A stretch of DNA of 64,000 bases from Panopea generosa (Eukaryota; Mollusca; Bivalvia; Adapedonta; Hiatellidae): contig CM055906.1 in NCBI GenBank assembly GCA_029582155.1, positions 12,913,388-12,977,387 on the forward strand, in the 5' to 3' direction. The notes under the pieces were generated by a model. That model was not told where the DNA came from. It did no database searches and worked only from the letters and a program-made list of their open reading frames with translations. The position numbers and the translations under genes are program-made. This document shows, one piece after another, positions 1 through 13,300 of this stretch. Numbering within the stretch: position 1 is the stretch's first letter; each line of letters begins with the position of its first letter.

Positions 1-474
1 ATGACCGTGTGTGCATTTGATGGAATTGATGATATATATATATGGCTTATGCCCCTACTCCCAATATAGAGCCAAACTACTGCTACAGACAGCAAGGACT
101 GGTTGCAATAATATCCACAACCAGGTTAAATTTTAACGAAATATTTCCTCGCCATCGCTGGTCGGCATTAAACAAAGTGAAAAAAAGAAAATAATAATTT
201 TGCTACTATCAATCGGTGTTATTGCACTTGTCATGTATATTACGAAGCGTTTGCGTTTGAAGTAATTTTAATAATATTTTATGATGATTTAGACAATGGG
301 GTCTTAAACTACACAGACTTGTTGATTAAGCCTGTGCATGCGCAGATTTAAACTGAATCTCTTTAATGAATTCAACAGAGTTTGATTAAACACACAACGT
401 ACTCTAGATATATATGTATCCTAGTAAATGGTTTAAATGTAAAATTGCTCCTTTTTATGATTGCGTTCTATGCA
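1..474. other. Flank with no recognisable feature
   Basis: AT-rich sequence before the 73-bp array. I see no exon with good splice sites. Confidence 0.5.
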
Positions 475-1715
475 GTTTGAAGTGCCACCTGGTGGTTGCA
501 GAAGGTTGCCCTGTACTTCGACACAGTGACGTTACTATTACTGGTCCGTATGAAGTGCCATCTGGTGGCTGCAGAAGGTTGCCCTGTACTTCGACACAGT
601 GACGTTACTATTACTTGTCCGTTTAAAGTGCCATCTGGTGGCTGTAGAAGGTTGCCCTGTACTTCGACATAGTGACGTTACTATTACTTGTCCGTTTGAA
701 GTGCCATCTGGTGGCTGCAGAAGGTTGCCCTGTACTTCGACACAGTGACGTTACTATTACAGGTCCGTATGAAGTGCCATCTGGTGGCTGCAAAATGTTG
801 CCCTGTACTTCGACACAGTGACGTTACTATTACTGGTCCGTATGAAGTGCCATCTGGTGGCTGCAGAATGTTGCCCTGTACTTCGACACAGTGACGTTAC
901 TATTACTGGTCCGTTTGAAGTGCCATCTGGTGGCTGCAGAAGGTTACCCTGTACTTCGACACAGTGATGTTACTATAACTGGTCCGTTTGAAGTGCCATC
1001 TGGTGGCTGCAGAAGGTTGCCCTGTACTTCGACACAGTGACGTTACTATTACTGGTCCGTATGAAGTGCCATCTGGTGGCTGCAGAAGGTTGCCCTATAC
1101 TTCGACACAGTGACGTTACTATTACTGGTCCGTTTGAAGGGCCATCTGGTGGCTGCAGAATGTTGCCCTGTACTTCGACACAGTGACGTTACTATTACTG
1201 GTCCGTTTGAAGTGCCATCTGGTGGCTGCAGAAGGTTGCCCTGTACTTCGACACAGTGACGTTTCTATTACTGGTCCGTATGAAGTGCCATCTGGTGGCT
1301 GCAGAATGTTGCCCTGTACTTCGACACAGTGACGTTACTATTACTGGTCCGTTTGAATTGCCATCTGTTGGCTGCAGAAAGTTGCCCTGTACTTCGACAC
1401 AGTGACGTTACTATTACTGGTCCGCATGAAGTGCAAGCTGGTGGCTGCAGAAGGTTGCCCTGTACTTCGACACAGTGACGTTACTATTACTGGTCTGTAT
1501 GAAGTGCCAGCTGGTGGCTGCAGAATGTTGCCCTGTACTTCGACACAGTGACGTTACTATAACTGGTCCGTTTGAAGGGCCATCTGGTGGCTGCAGAAGG
1601 TTGCCCTGTACTTCGACTCAGGGACGTTACTATTACTGGTCCGTTTGAAGTGCCATCTGGTGGCTGCAGAAGGTTGCCCCGTACTTCGACACAGTGACGT
1701 TACTATTACTTGTCC
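475..1715. repeat. 73-bp minisatellite, about 17 units
   Basis: Consensus landmarks are GAAGTGCCATCTGGTGGCTG, TTGCCCTGTACTTCGACACA and TGACGTTACTATTACTGGTC. Units are over 90% alike. Each carries TGACGTTA, a half cAMP-response-element-like string. The array lies upstream of the first detected nAChR exon. Confidence 0.95.
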
Positions 1716-1720
1716 GTTTG

Positions 1721-4185
1721 GTATCATGAAGATCAGTCCTTGATTTATTTTCTATGTTTGTGGATTTTGTGCTTCCAAGACAAATGTATTTCAGATAGTA
1801 TTGACTTTCATAATTTCAGTAATACATGCCGTGTGGTGACGGTATATTTCGCTCTCTACGTCTACACCGTGGTCTACCAGTTTCTGGTTGTTCAGGATTA
1901 CTGTTGTCTTATCAGGATATCAGTTTAGCTAGCTACTATTACATCTCGTTGATTCCATAAACCGAGTCTGTTTTTGGCCTGGGGTTTGCCCCAAAGGCCA
2001 TAGTACCAATGATGGATTTATGACGATCCCCACTGTTTGCTGGTTGTCATTAATTTCAATAAGAATAAATGCGCTTAAAAAGTAGTTCAACGCAATGAAT
2101 TAATAACATTTAGTCTCTGTTCAAAGTAGTCATTTTTTTAATCAACCGGAATTGCATTCAAAAGCTTAAGATTGCCAATATTTAGCCTAAAAATCACATA
2201 ATAATGATAAATATCTTTATACCTAAATGATTGAAGCGATGGCAGAAGTATGCAGTCATTTGCTTTAAATAGTATCAGGCGTCACTTGACCTAATTTATG
2301 ATGTGATACTAGACCACAACTCGGTTGCGGTTGGCAAGGCCATATTGCAGCTGCAGAGAAAAGGCAAATTTGGCATTGTGTCATAATGCTGCTGACATAT
2401 ACTTATCTTAATCATATATAAACACATACTTTTTGAAACAGAGGACATTAAGGTTAGAGTTAGAGTCCGCTGATCGTCTAAAAGTACAGTATTTAACACA
2501 TATTTACATGTAGCAGTATCCTGTGCCATTTGCTGATAAATGCACGATGTCATTTGTTTTCACGGAGTCCACAGTAACATCAGAACCGAAAGCAGCTAAT
2601 CAATATAGCGATATTTATATTTTTATTTTTATGACGGATTCTACTTAATTCTGACAACAATCTGTAATGAAATGTATCCGTTTGTGACTGAAACATTTGA
2701 ATCATGGATAAGACTTCTCTAATGAGCTCATCTATCAATAGAATCAGACGGCAATTCATTATGTCATGACACAATGTAAATCCGTGTATTCATTGATCAT
2801 ATACGCTTTTCCTGGACCACGCTTTTCTAACAAACAGCTAACACATGAACGCAAATTCACTTATCCGGTACCCTACGTCGCCGCTTAGTCACTAATTACT
2901 GAAATCAAATCACTCTTTAAGCTGTCTGCTGAACACGTTTATTTCTAGCACATTTCAGATTATTTGCGTGAGACACACACTGTTCAAATTAATGGCTGTT
3001 TTATTTCTGATCAGCAAACATTTTATAATAGGCTGAAAAAAATAATATTTTTACTTCTTGGTCATCAGACATTTCACACAGTCCATCTTTACAAATAACA
3101 CATTCAATGTACCCACTTAACGTACTTACTTTGGTCGTCAAACAATACATGATAGCTCTTTATATCTAAAGCTACTTCATACCGTCTTTTGAAGAGTTTT
3201 GTTAAATAATTTGACCCATGTAGGTCAATTATAGTCTAGATATTTCAGGTTCACTGAATCTAGCTCTGCTTGTTTTTACTAAAAGAGCTCATAATGCTTT
3301 GATTTATTTCTTCTCCTGGTTCTGAATACTCGGAACAAACTAGGAGGTCAGAGCTGCAAATGTCATAATCGCCAATTTCATATATATGGCTTTCCAATAA
3401 AAGTAGTAATACAGGTTCGAAATGAGGGTTTTAAAATGTGAACCTCGAAGTCTATTCTTCTGGTGACATTTGTCAATAACTACGGAAATCCCTTCGACGT
3501 CTTTACAATTTCCAGCAACCCAACTCATTCGGGCATCATTTACAAAGACAGCACCGGAATATCCTGAGAGATGTATGGTTAACCTCGCCAATAACTATGC
3601 AACATACAACTATTTATTATCTCAGTGCACTGTCTTAATTGTTTCCAAACTCAACTCACACCTCTATATTCTACATCTCTCTTCATTTCTACTAGTTTTT
3701 CCAGCCATATCTGACTATCATGAACTCAACGAATACAGCAACCCCTACTCAGTATATAATTATACATGTGTGCGTGTTCATCATGTTGAGGCGTAATATA
3801 CACTGGTGATGCCACGATAGTTTTGAAAACATGGAACACTAATATGTAATTCCTTGTTATTATTATATATCATACTAATATTAACTGTTAATATTAAAAT
3901 ATTTTTTACACTGGTTGTTATAGAAGACTCCAAATATGCGACAAAAACATAGTTTATCCATTGACCAGGGTCAATACTTTATTCTAAAAAGAAACGAAAC
4001 TGAAATGGCTTGCACGGTAATTTTCATATTGTAGATATTATATGTTTCGATTTTTTTTGTAGATATTAAATTTTAAAAATAATAAACTCTGCGAATAAAT
4101 ATCAAAATAGCCATATATCACTTTAAGCTTTCTTCGTCTATAGTTGACTTACGAATATTTTAATCCATATTTCGTTTAATTTCAG
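1721..4185. other. Upstream region or first intron of the nAChR-like gene
   Basis: Several short frames are open, none with an ATG followed by a signal peptide and a phase-1 donor that would join exon A. Nothing recognised. Confidence 0.5.
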
Positions 4186-4322
4186 GCGCATGTTGTTACA
4201 CACTGGACCAGCTTATAAAAGACGTGTTTGACGGTTATGAAATGGCGGTCAGACCACGTTGTGACGTCACCAGTGCTACCAACGTAACCATGGACATGGC
4301 ATTACGACAAATTATAGAACTG
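4186..4322 (+). CDS. nAChR-like exon A: start of ligand-binding domain
   Basis: Begins after TTTCAG and ends at CTG|gtaaat. It enters with two bases of a split codon, then 45 codons. It reads [17 protein letters not shown] and then [14 protein letters not shown], the N-terminal helix and first strands of nicotinic subunits ('LL..LF..Y...VRP' and 'V...L.L.QII..'). NVT is a possible N-glycosylation site. The upstream exon must end in phase 1 and should carry the signal peptide. Confidence 0.88.
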
Positions 4323-7300
4323 GTAAATATTTATCTTTAATATTTTGATCCTCGGATCCTTAAAATACATCTTGTGTAATGATGACAAGGTTGCAACACT
4401 CTAGAATGATAAAATCACTGATTTGTTATTTGCTTTTTTCGATTACTAGTGTAAAAACAATAGGTTGCATATTCCCCAACTCTATAAAAGATACAGTCGG
4501 CAGTTTTAATCTGACGGTACCGTATACACACAGGTTTGAGAAAATATCTACAAGTTAAAGTTTAAATTCTGACTGTACCGTTTACACATAGGTTTGAGAA
4601 AATATCTACAAGTTAAAGTTTAAACTCTGACAGTACCGTATAAACATAGGTTTGAGAAAATATCTACAAGTCAAAGTTTAAATTCTGACTGTACCGTATA
4701 AACATAGGTTTAAATTCTGACGGTACCGTATACACATAGGTTTGAGAAAATATCTACAAGTCAAAGTTTAAATTTTGACGGTACTGTATAAACATAGGTT
4801 AGAGAAAATATCTACAAGTTAAAGTTTAAATTCTGACGGTACCATATAAAAATAGGTAAGAGAAAATATCTACAAGTTTAAGTATAAATTCTGACGGTAC
4901 CGTATACACATACGTTTGAGAAAATATCTACAAGTCAAAGTTTAAATTCTGATGGTACCGTATAAACATAGGTTAGAAAAATATCTACAAGTTAAAGTTT
5001 AGATTATGACGGAACCCTATAAACATAGGTAAGAGAAAATATCTACAAGTCAAAGTTTAAATTATGACGGTGCCCTATAAACATAGGTTATAGAAAATAT
5101 CTACAAGTCACGGTACCATATAAACATAGGTTAGAGAAAATATCCACAAGTCAAAGTTTAAATTATAATGGTACCTTATGAATATAGATTAGAGGAAATA
5201 TCTACAAGTCAAAATTTTAAATTCTAACGGTACCCTATAAACATAGGTTTGAGAAAATATATACAAGTTAAAGTTTGAAATTTGACGGTACCGTATAAAC
5301 ATACGTTTGAGAAAATATATGCATGTTAAAGTTTAAATTCTGACGGTACCGTATAAACATATGTTAGAGAAAATATCTACAAGTTAAAGTTTACATTCTA
5401 ATGTACCCTATAAACATGGGTTTAAGAAAATGTCTAAAGTTTAAATTCTGACAGTACCGTATAAACATAGGTTAAAGAAAATATCTACAAGTTAAAGTTT
5501 AAATTTTGACGGTACCGTACAAACATAGGTTAGAGAAAATATGTACAAGTCAAAGTTTAAATTCTGACAGTACCGAATAAACATAGATTTAAGAAAATAT
5601 TTACAAGTTAAAGTTTAAATCTAAAGTTAGTATTCATTACAATGTGTTAAATCTATCTCAAATTACATTTGTATTAAAAAGTTTAAATTTCACTTTTTTC
5701 GTTTTTTAATATAGAAAGACTGTACACAATTGCCGTTGATTAATTTAAATTCCATGTACTTTGTAAGATTGTATGCTGATGGGCCTATGGTCTTTTGTAT
5801 GGAGTAAAGCTATGATATGACGGGGAGACTAAACTTGCACCACAAGGCGACTCAAACTGAAACAAAATATTTAAAATGAAAACTGTCATACATCTGTGCC
5901 AGTTTTCGTCTTGTATTCGTATATCCGCTATGTTTAGCTATCAGTTTGATGTTAATCAGGACATTGATGAGCACACGAACAAGCATATATTAAGAAGAGT
6001 ACAAATAAATCTCTTACTGTAATATAAAAGTAAACACCTTTCTAAACAAGTCAAATAAAGTAAAATCATAACTATTTGAAGAAATAGATATGGAACCCGC
6101 GACAAAAACACTCTTGATAAGTAGATTTTTCTTTATAAGAACAAACTCTTAGCTCTACATACCACTTTGATGAGTAATATATATTTTAAAATGATATGTC
6201 AGTTATATGCCCTTTCGGTTATCAGAGTTAGCGCCATTTTAAGACATTACGGATGTCGGTAACATCCGGTTGTATTGATGGACCAGGTCTAAATATAAAT
6301 CTTACTAGAACCGCCGTCATCCTTCAAGTAACTGTCAAACTCATATAAAATGTTTGGACTGAGCTCTGCTACTATAGTAAATGAATAACATTCAATAAAA
6401 GATACGTTTACTCGTACAACTCATACGTTTAGACGCCACTTTGATCAGAAATAACTTTTGTATAATGATATGACATTACCATGCCCATGTGGGTATCATA
6501 TATATCATAATTAGTATCATATTAACACATTATCGTTTTCTATAACATCCCAGTTTATTGATGGAGCATATCTAATATGAGTGCCGTTGTCAGTTTTCAA
6601 GTAACTGTCAAATGCATATAATTTGTTTGAACCGAGCTATACTACCATAGTAAAACATTTACATTCAATAAGATATTTATATTCAATAAAATATTTCTAT
6701 TCAATAGCACGAGTATTGAATGTTATTTTACATGTTGTATACTGAAAGTTCGCTATGTCGAAATCAATGGTTTGGGTGGCAATTTCGGAATTCTTTCATT
6801 TTGAATACATTCTCCGGCCTTTAAACATATTTTATTTCAACATGAAATGGGGTTGAGCCACAAGTTCTTTCACCATTAGGTTTTGCCCATCCACTTCATT
6901 TTTTACAATGTTTACATTAAATATCAAAATGACATATCTTAACACATTTTTTCTTAACCAATAATTTGAGAATAGAAAAGGTAGGAAAGTAAAGAAAGTA
7001 ATACAAAGTAAAACAAATTATATCGTTTCCTCTTTATGTCGTCCATACGCATGCGGCAAAAAGCCTGACTGGTATTTATAAATCAAATTATTATCAAGAA
7101 AAAAATACATATTCTTAAAAAAAAGCCTTTCAAAATGTTTTCCGACACAAGTGAGTAAAGACACAGGTTTGCAATTTGACACCAATGACTTGACTCTCTT
7201 TTTGAAATAGAATGACACAAATCTGGATATATACCTTCACTTAAAGAACGGTTAAATGAAATTGAAAGTTGTTTTGATATAGCTTTCGACACAGATTTCA

Positions 7301-10300
7301 GCATTCTGTGACTGATCATATCATGACCACAGGCCTTATTTACTGGTAAAATACTTATAATTTCAGATATATCATCCTTGGTTATTATATAATGTGAAAG
7401 GGAATTAATATTTTTATATAAAATATCAGTTAAAACAACACCAGTTTCGTTCACAGTGGATATTGAAGCAAAATAACCATTAAGGCAGTTCGCTTTATTC
7501 TGATTTGTTATATGTAAAATATTGTCATTAATAAAATCATTTCATTTGATGACGAACTATTTCCTTTGACAAAATAGCTAATAATTTTCCAAAAACTTCT
7601 TTTGTCATTTGCTTGTAAATCGTTAAGTGTTAACTCTAAATTATTAAAAAAACGTTCTTTGGCATATTTTTTTTATGGTTATTAACTTTATTTTGAGTAT
7701 TTTTATATTTATTCCAATCTTTTGATTTGCCCGATTTTGCTGCAGTAGATTTAAGTCTTTCTCTAATACGACAAAGTTTCCTTAATTTTGAATCAGACAA
7801 TGGTTGAACATCAAGATGTATCTTTATTGTTTTAGATGATATACATTCCTTTATAATTTTCATAAAAGATTCTGTTAACAGTTCACATGCTGTATTTAAA
7901 TTACAGTTTGACAGACACTGCCAATTAAAATTTTCTATTTTAATTTTTAACAATTCAAAGTTAGTTTTATCATAGAGCCATACTTATCTTTCATAAGTAT
8001 GATCAGTTCTATATAAAAGAGGTAAAATAATGCACTAATATCAGGATGTACACGGATAGTACCTGCATTGAGATAAGATAAATCGTAAAGGATGATTATT
8101 GGATCAAGAATAGCATTATTTGTTATTAAGTTATTGTTAAGCAAATCTTCATTAAGATCTTGAAGTAAAATTAAATTCTTGGACATGTCATAAGCTTGTT
8201 CGATATTATTATCAAGGCTGTTAAAGAAGTCTGCATCAGCTGTTTTAGGGCTATAAAATACGCATGATCGAAAAGATTCTTGTCATGATTTAACCTTAAC
8301 CCAGATAGATTGATTAAAAAATGTTTCCAGATTTGGAACTCTTGAATGAATTATATTCTTTGCTAAATATATCAAAATCCCCCCACCATTTATTGTTCTA
8401 TCTTTGCGATAAGGTTCATCAAATTTATCACTAAGTTTCAATAAATCATTAGAAACATGTGTTTTTAAGTGCGTTTCAGTAAATGATAAAATATCAATAT
8501 CTTAAAGAGTGTCAGATATATAATCAATCTTATTTCTTATACTTCTAATATTGCAATGAAATAAGGACAAGCTATGAGATTCATTGCCAGGACCAGAGTG
8601 TGTTTCAATGTCCGAAGCTTCTAATAAAATCACAGGTAAAACAAACATAAATTCTATATTTTTAACAAATTCACGTAGTACTAAATGTAGATTATGTTGA
8701 CATTTGTAGCAGAGTTGCCCAAGAATCAATAATAAATAGAGCATTGATATAAATGCCTTCATGTGAACTTTTCCGCTTGCAACCACTGTAATGCCTCCAT
8801 GAAATAGACCAATAGTAGCCTTCTATGTACTTATATCATCGATTTGGGAGTAACAACAACAACAAAAATATAATACTTAAGGCTACCATCGATACTACCC
8901 CCACTGTAAACATGGACATAAGGCTCGCACACACCAAGACGACACATAGAAAAAAGTATATGAGCAAAAAGAAAAGCAAAATAACAAAAACAAATTAATA
9001 GCACAAGTATATAAAATATGATAATAGTAGTATCATATATGAGTCGGAGCGATTTCCGTTTTCAAATGAAGCGAATATTATGTAAGCGTTTCAACATCAA
9101 AATAAACTGAAACATATTTACACAAGGAATTAATAGTGAACATTCACCAAAGAAAAGTTAACTTATATATACACACATAAAGACTCACGTACACTCACAC
9201 ACAATCACACATAACGACTCATATATACATACACGCAAACACCACATGCGTGCTTGTAAACAAAGTGAATAAACATTTTTACAGTAAGGCAAACATTTAG
9301 GCAAGAATACATAAACAAATATTAGTTGTCATACCTTAAGCTCCCACGTGTATAAATTAGAAAGAAAAAAATATGAAACTTAAGGGGTCAAGGCCGTGTG
9401 TGTTTTTCGTTTTTTTTAATTTTTTATTATTAAGATAGATAAGCGTTTTATTTTGAAAACTAAACATCATAAAAAAGAAACAAGCTTTACAGACCGTCGC
9501 CCAATTATTTCGCATCATCACTAGTGGTGAATAGTGTAAATTAAACCTATTAACTATTTCATAAATCCATATTTTAGAAGTATTATCAATAGTAATTTGA
9601 TAGTATATGTTATATACAGTAGTGTTTATAACTGATTAACCCGGTTACAGCAAGGGTATATGTTTACAATAGGCAGATGGCATTACAACCGTTTGCTGTG
9701 TCAGATGCCTTGGTAATTGTTCATGAAGTCATGTATCGGACTGATGAGGTAACATATGTGAAAGCATGTAACAATGGGCATTATAGATGGAGTGTCATAT
9801 ATGATGACACACCATAGGTAGTTGATTAACTAGAACTTGTATCATACTAGTATGTGATGTCCAAAATGAGATTAATGAAAGCTTAAAGGATATTAATAAA
9901 CCAAAATATATACAAGGTATTTTGTGAGCTAGATGTAAAACGCAGATTGCATTGAAAGAAATCTGTTTCAATGCATTATCATTAAATATGCAGCCGTAGC
10001 ATGTGACTCTTCTATACTGTTTAATAATATTTATCAAGTCCCAGGTCAACAAATAATAATAGTCCGTTGGCATGACAACAATAATACATATAATTATGTC
10101 AAACATGTGATTTTATTGGTGTATTAACGTGACACAGTCACGACAGCAGGAACAGTACAAATTGGACTGCGTTCAAAAGTGTAAACTGTCTGTCAACATT
10201 ATCTTATTTATTTTAAACGACACTAGTTTACCTTAAATTAAAAAACGACGAAAACGTTATTAACATTATCTTATTTATTTTCTTAGACGCTGACTCAACA

Positions 10301-13300
10301 TTAAATTAAAACCATGACATGATCAATTTATGTTACGAGGTAGGAAATGTATAAACTGTTTCACGGTGCTGAACGCAGTCCGTAACACAAATATTGAGGA
10401 AATTTGGACTTATATGAATGTTCGTACTAAACTTGTTTGTCGTCTAAAATATATTTTTGATGAAATCACACGGGTTTTTGGGTTGACGAAAGCGTCTTAT
10501 CAGACAAAATCTAGTCGGTTAAAGACAGCAACATGCAAGAAAATCGTGTTTAAAATCGGAGAAATTATTCAAAATTATGTGCGATATAATGTGCGTGATA
10601 TAGCACGCACTGCAGGCGTTTCAGTGTCTTCAGTTAATTTCGCTCATGATAATTAGGAAATTTCTGCTAGGTGGGTGCCCAACTTGTTGACTGAAAACCA
10701 AAAGAAGGCAGTGCTGAAACTATCTAAAAACTACTTAACATTTTCCCTGAATATAATCAAAGGCAATTTACAAATTTTAGTACAGGGGTACACTATTTCA
10801 AACCAGCGCGAAAGATTGAGAACAAGATATGGTCACCAAACATGGCAGAAAGCCAAACGGACCTTTGGGATGAAAGAAGTTTCTGTATGCAGTTTTCTTC
10901 TTTATCAATACAGGTACCGATAATCAAAGGTCAATGTGTGACTGGAAGCAAGGAATTATATAGAGATATATAAGTCCTTGCTGGAAGGTACTATCGTGAT
11001 GTGGTACTAACAAGCACTGCGAAAAACGTCACCCAGTCACTGAGTTCGCCTCTTGAATGACAATGGCCTGGTGCACGCATCTGTCCTTATAACATATTAT
11101 TTGAAGCTTTAGACAGGTAAAGTGCTAACCCGCCACCCCCTCCCCTTACTCCCCAGACATTGCCCCATGTGACTTATTTCTCTTTCCAAATTGTGTCTTC
11201 GTAGTATATCACAATCAGCATTTCAGGAAATGGATTCACAGACTAAATTGATATAATTCTAACTAGGAAAAGTACATTGAGGGTATGAAATGAAGACATT
11301 ATCGATTTAGTTAGTTATTACTGATTAGAGGGCAGAAACACAATACATTTGAAACACCCCCTCGTTCATTTGTATGACTCAGGAGTAAATGACAAGAGCA
11401 TGAGAATGATTCATCAAAACTGACACCGTGGGCAATTTTCGGATCATCAGATACAAAAATAAAGTATGAATTTCCACTTAAAAAATTATTTTCCCTTCTA
11501 GAATGAAAAAGCAAAAACTTCAAACGATTTAAATCTTCAAAAATCCATCAGAAAATAGAAACACAATTTATTTAATTACATAATTTTGTCATTATCCTTC
11601 CCATTAGTATTATTATTAAAGACTAATCAGTTACTAATATATTGTCTGCCAGCGCTAAACAACAATATTGAAGCGGGCAATCAGAAATGACAATCGTTAT
11701 CGATGTAGAATATCAGGGATAGTCTCGTATTTACTTATTAGGTTCATAAGTGGAACTCCCGTTTCTATTCAAACAAAATGAAAGGAAAATGCAATATTAA
11801 CCCGCATTTAATTACCGTTAAAAGTACAGCTGTCACATGCATGCATTTAAATAAGGTCTTATATAGAATGATATAAACTTTGCATCTCCTGACTAAATGT
11901 TGATTAAATAGCAATCGAAGTAGTGCTTATGTGGCATATCAACCATACGGAATTCCCAGGCAACTGATTTTTATACATCTAATAAAAATAAATCGTATGT
12001 AACAGCTTAATGTGTTTTAAAATGTTTTGATCATGCAAATGAAATTTGCTATTGAATTAAAATATTACTGTTTGCAGTAGTATTTTGTGTTCATAGGCAC
12101 TCCAACAATTTTAAACACAATTTGCTGGGAATTGTCTTGATTTGCAGATAGTTTCATTTGGCAAAGTAACAATTTGTTTTTTGTTCTTATGATAAAGATT
12201 AATTAAGATAGTTGAAAACGAGATATTGTGAGTTATTGTGAGAATATAAAATTCAATTGCCTTCATTCTCTGTATACACGTATGACTTTGTTATAAGGGA
12301 ACACGGGATATTCAACTCATGTAAATGCATCAGACGAGGTGTGTTAAATCATGGACTTTTGTAATATTTTCAACATTTACTATAACACAAGAATAAAAAT
12401 TATATTGACATTAATCGTAATATTTCCTCTATGCAATTGTTAAATTTGATATTGTTATTGAATACCGATTAATGGCAATATAATTTTTATTCTTGTGCTA
12501 AAGTAAATGTTGAAAATGTTACAAAAGTACATGTACTTCTTGAACACACCACGTACATTATATCAAACACTATTCCTAGAAGAAGCTTTTATTTCCTCGT
12601 CATAGACCAGTTGGGGTCGAGACCTCCCTTTTAATCGTAGAAAAAATTCATATATTTTTATGCATTAGTCATAAATGACTGTTATGCAACGTTATAACTT
12701 AATAACACGAACACAAATATCACAAACACGTATTTAGTGTTCAACGGTGAGTGAATCGGGTAAATATTTATTATAACCACATATTCAAAACCTGTTCTTA
12801 CATGCCGTATATATGTTTGGCATGTTTATGCTATATTTTAAACTATTATAATTATAATGATATTATTATTGTTATGTATATATATTTCTGATATCAATGT
12901 CTTTAAACGATACGTTGTTGAAGTTTTAATCAAATTAAAGTGTAGTCGTAATACTTCAAATCATTCTGTGTATCTTATGATGTGACTACGGGCATGGAGC
13001 GAGGTTAGACGCTCATGTTCACAAGGATTAAATATCCCAGTGGTGATCCCTGTTGTCGCGTCTTCAGTAGGTCCAATGTAGATGTACTCATTATAATCAG
13101 TATGTATATCGATTGGTTTAATGCTACGTTGGTGACTCTGTCCTTTGGTGACTCTGTCATTTGGTGACTAATTCCTTTGGTGACACTGCCTTTGGTGACT
13201 AAGTCCTTTGGTGACTCTGCCTTTGTGACTCTGTCCTTTGGTGACTCTTCCTTTGGTGACCATGTCATTTTGTGACTCTAAACTTTGTTGACTCTGTCAT

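Noticed and set aside
1710..1928. Hydrophobic frame that could be a signal peptide for the nAChR-like gene
   Set aside because: It has no ATG (opens with TTG at the array edge) and no donor in the phase needed by exon A.
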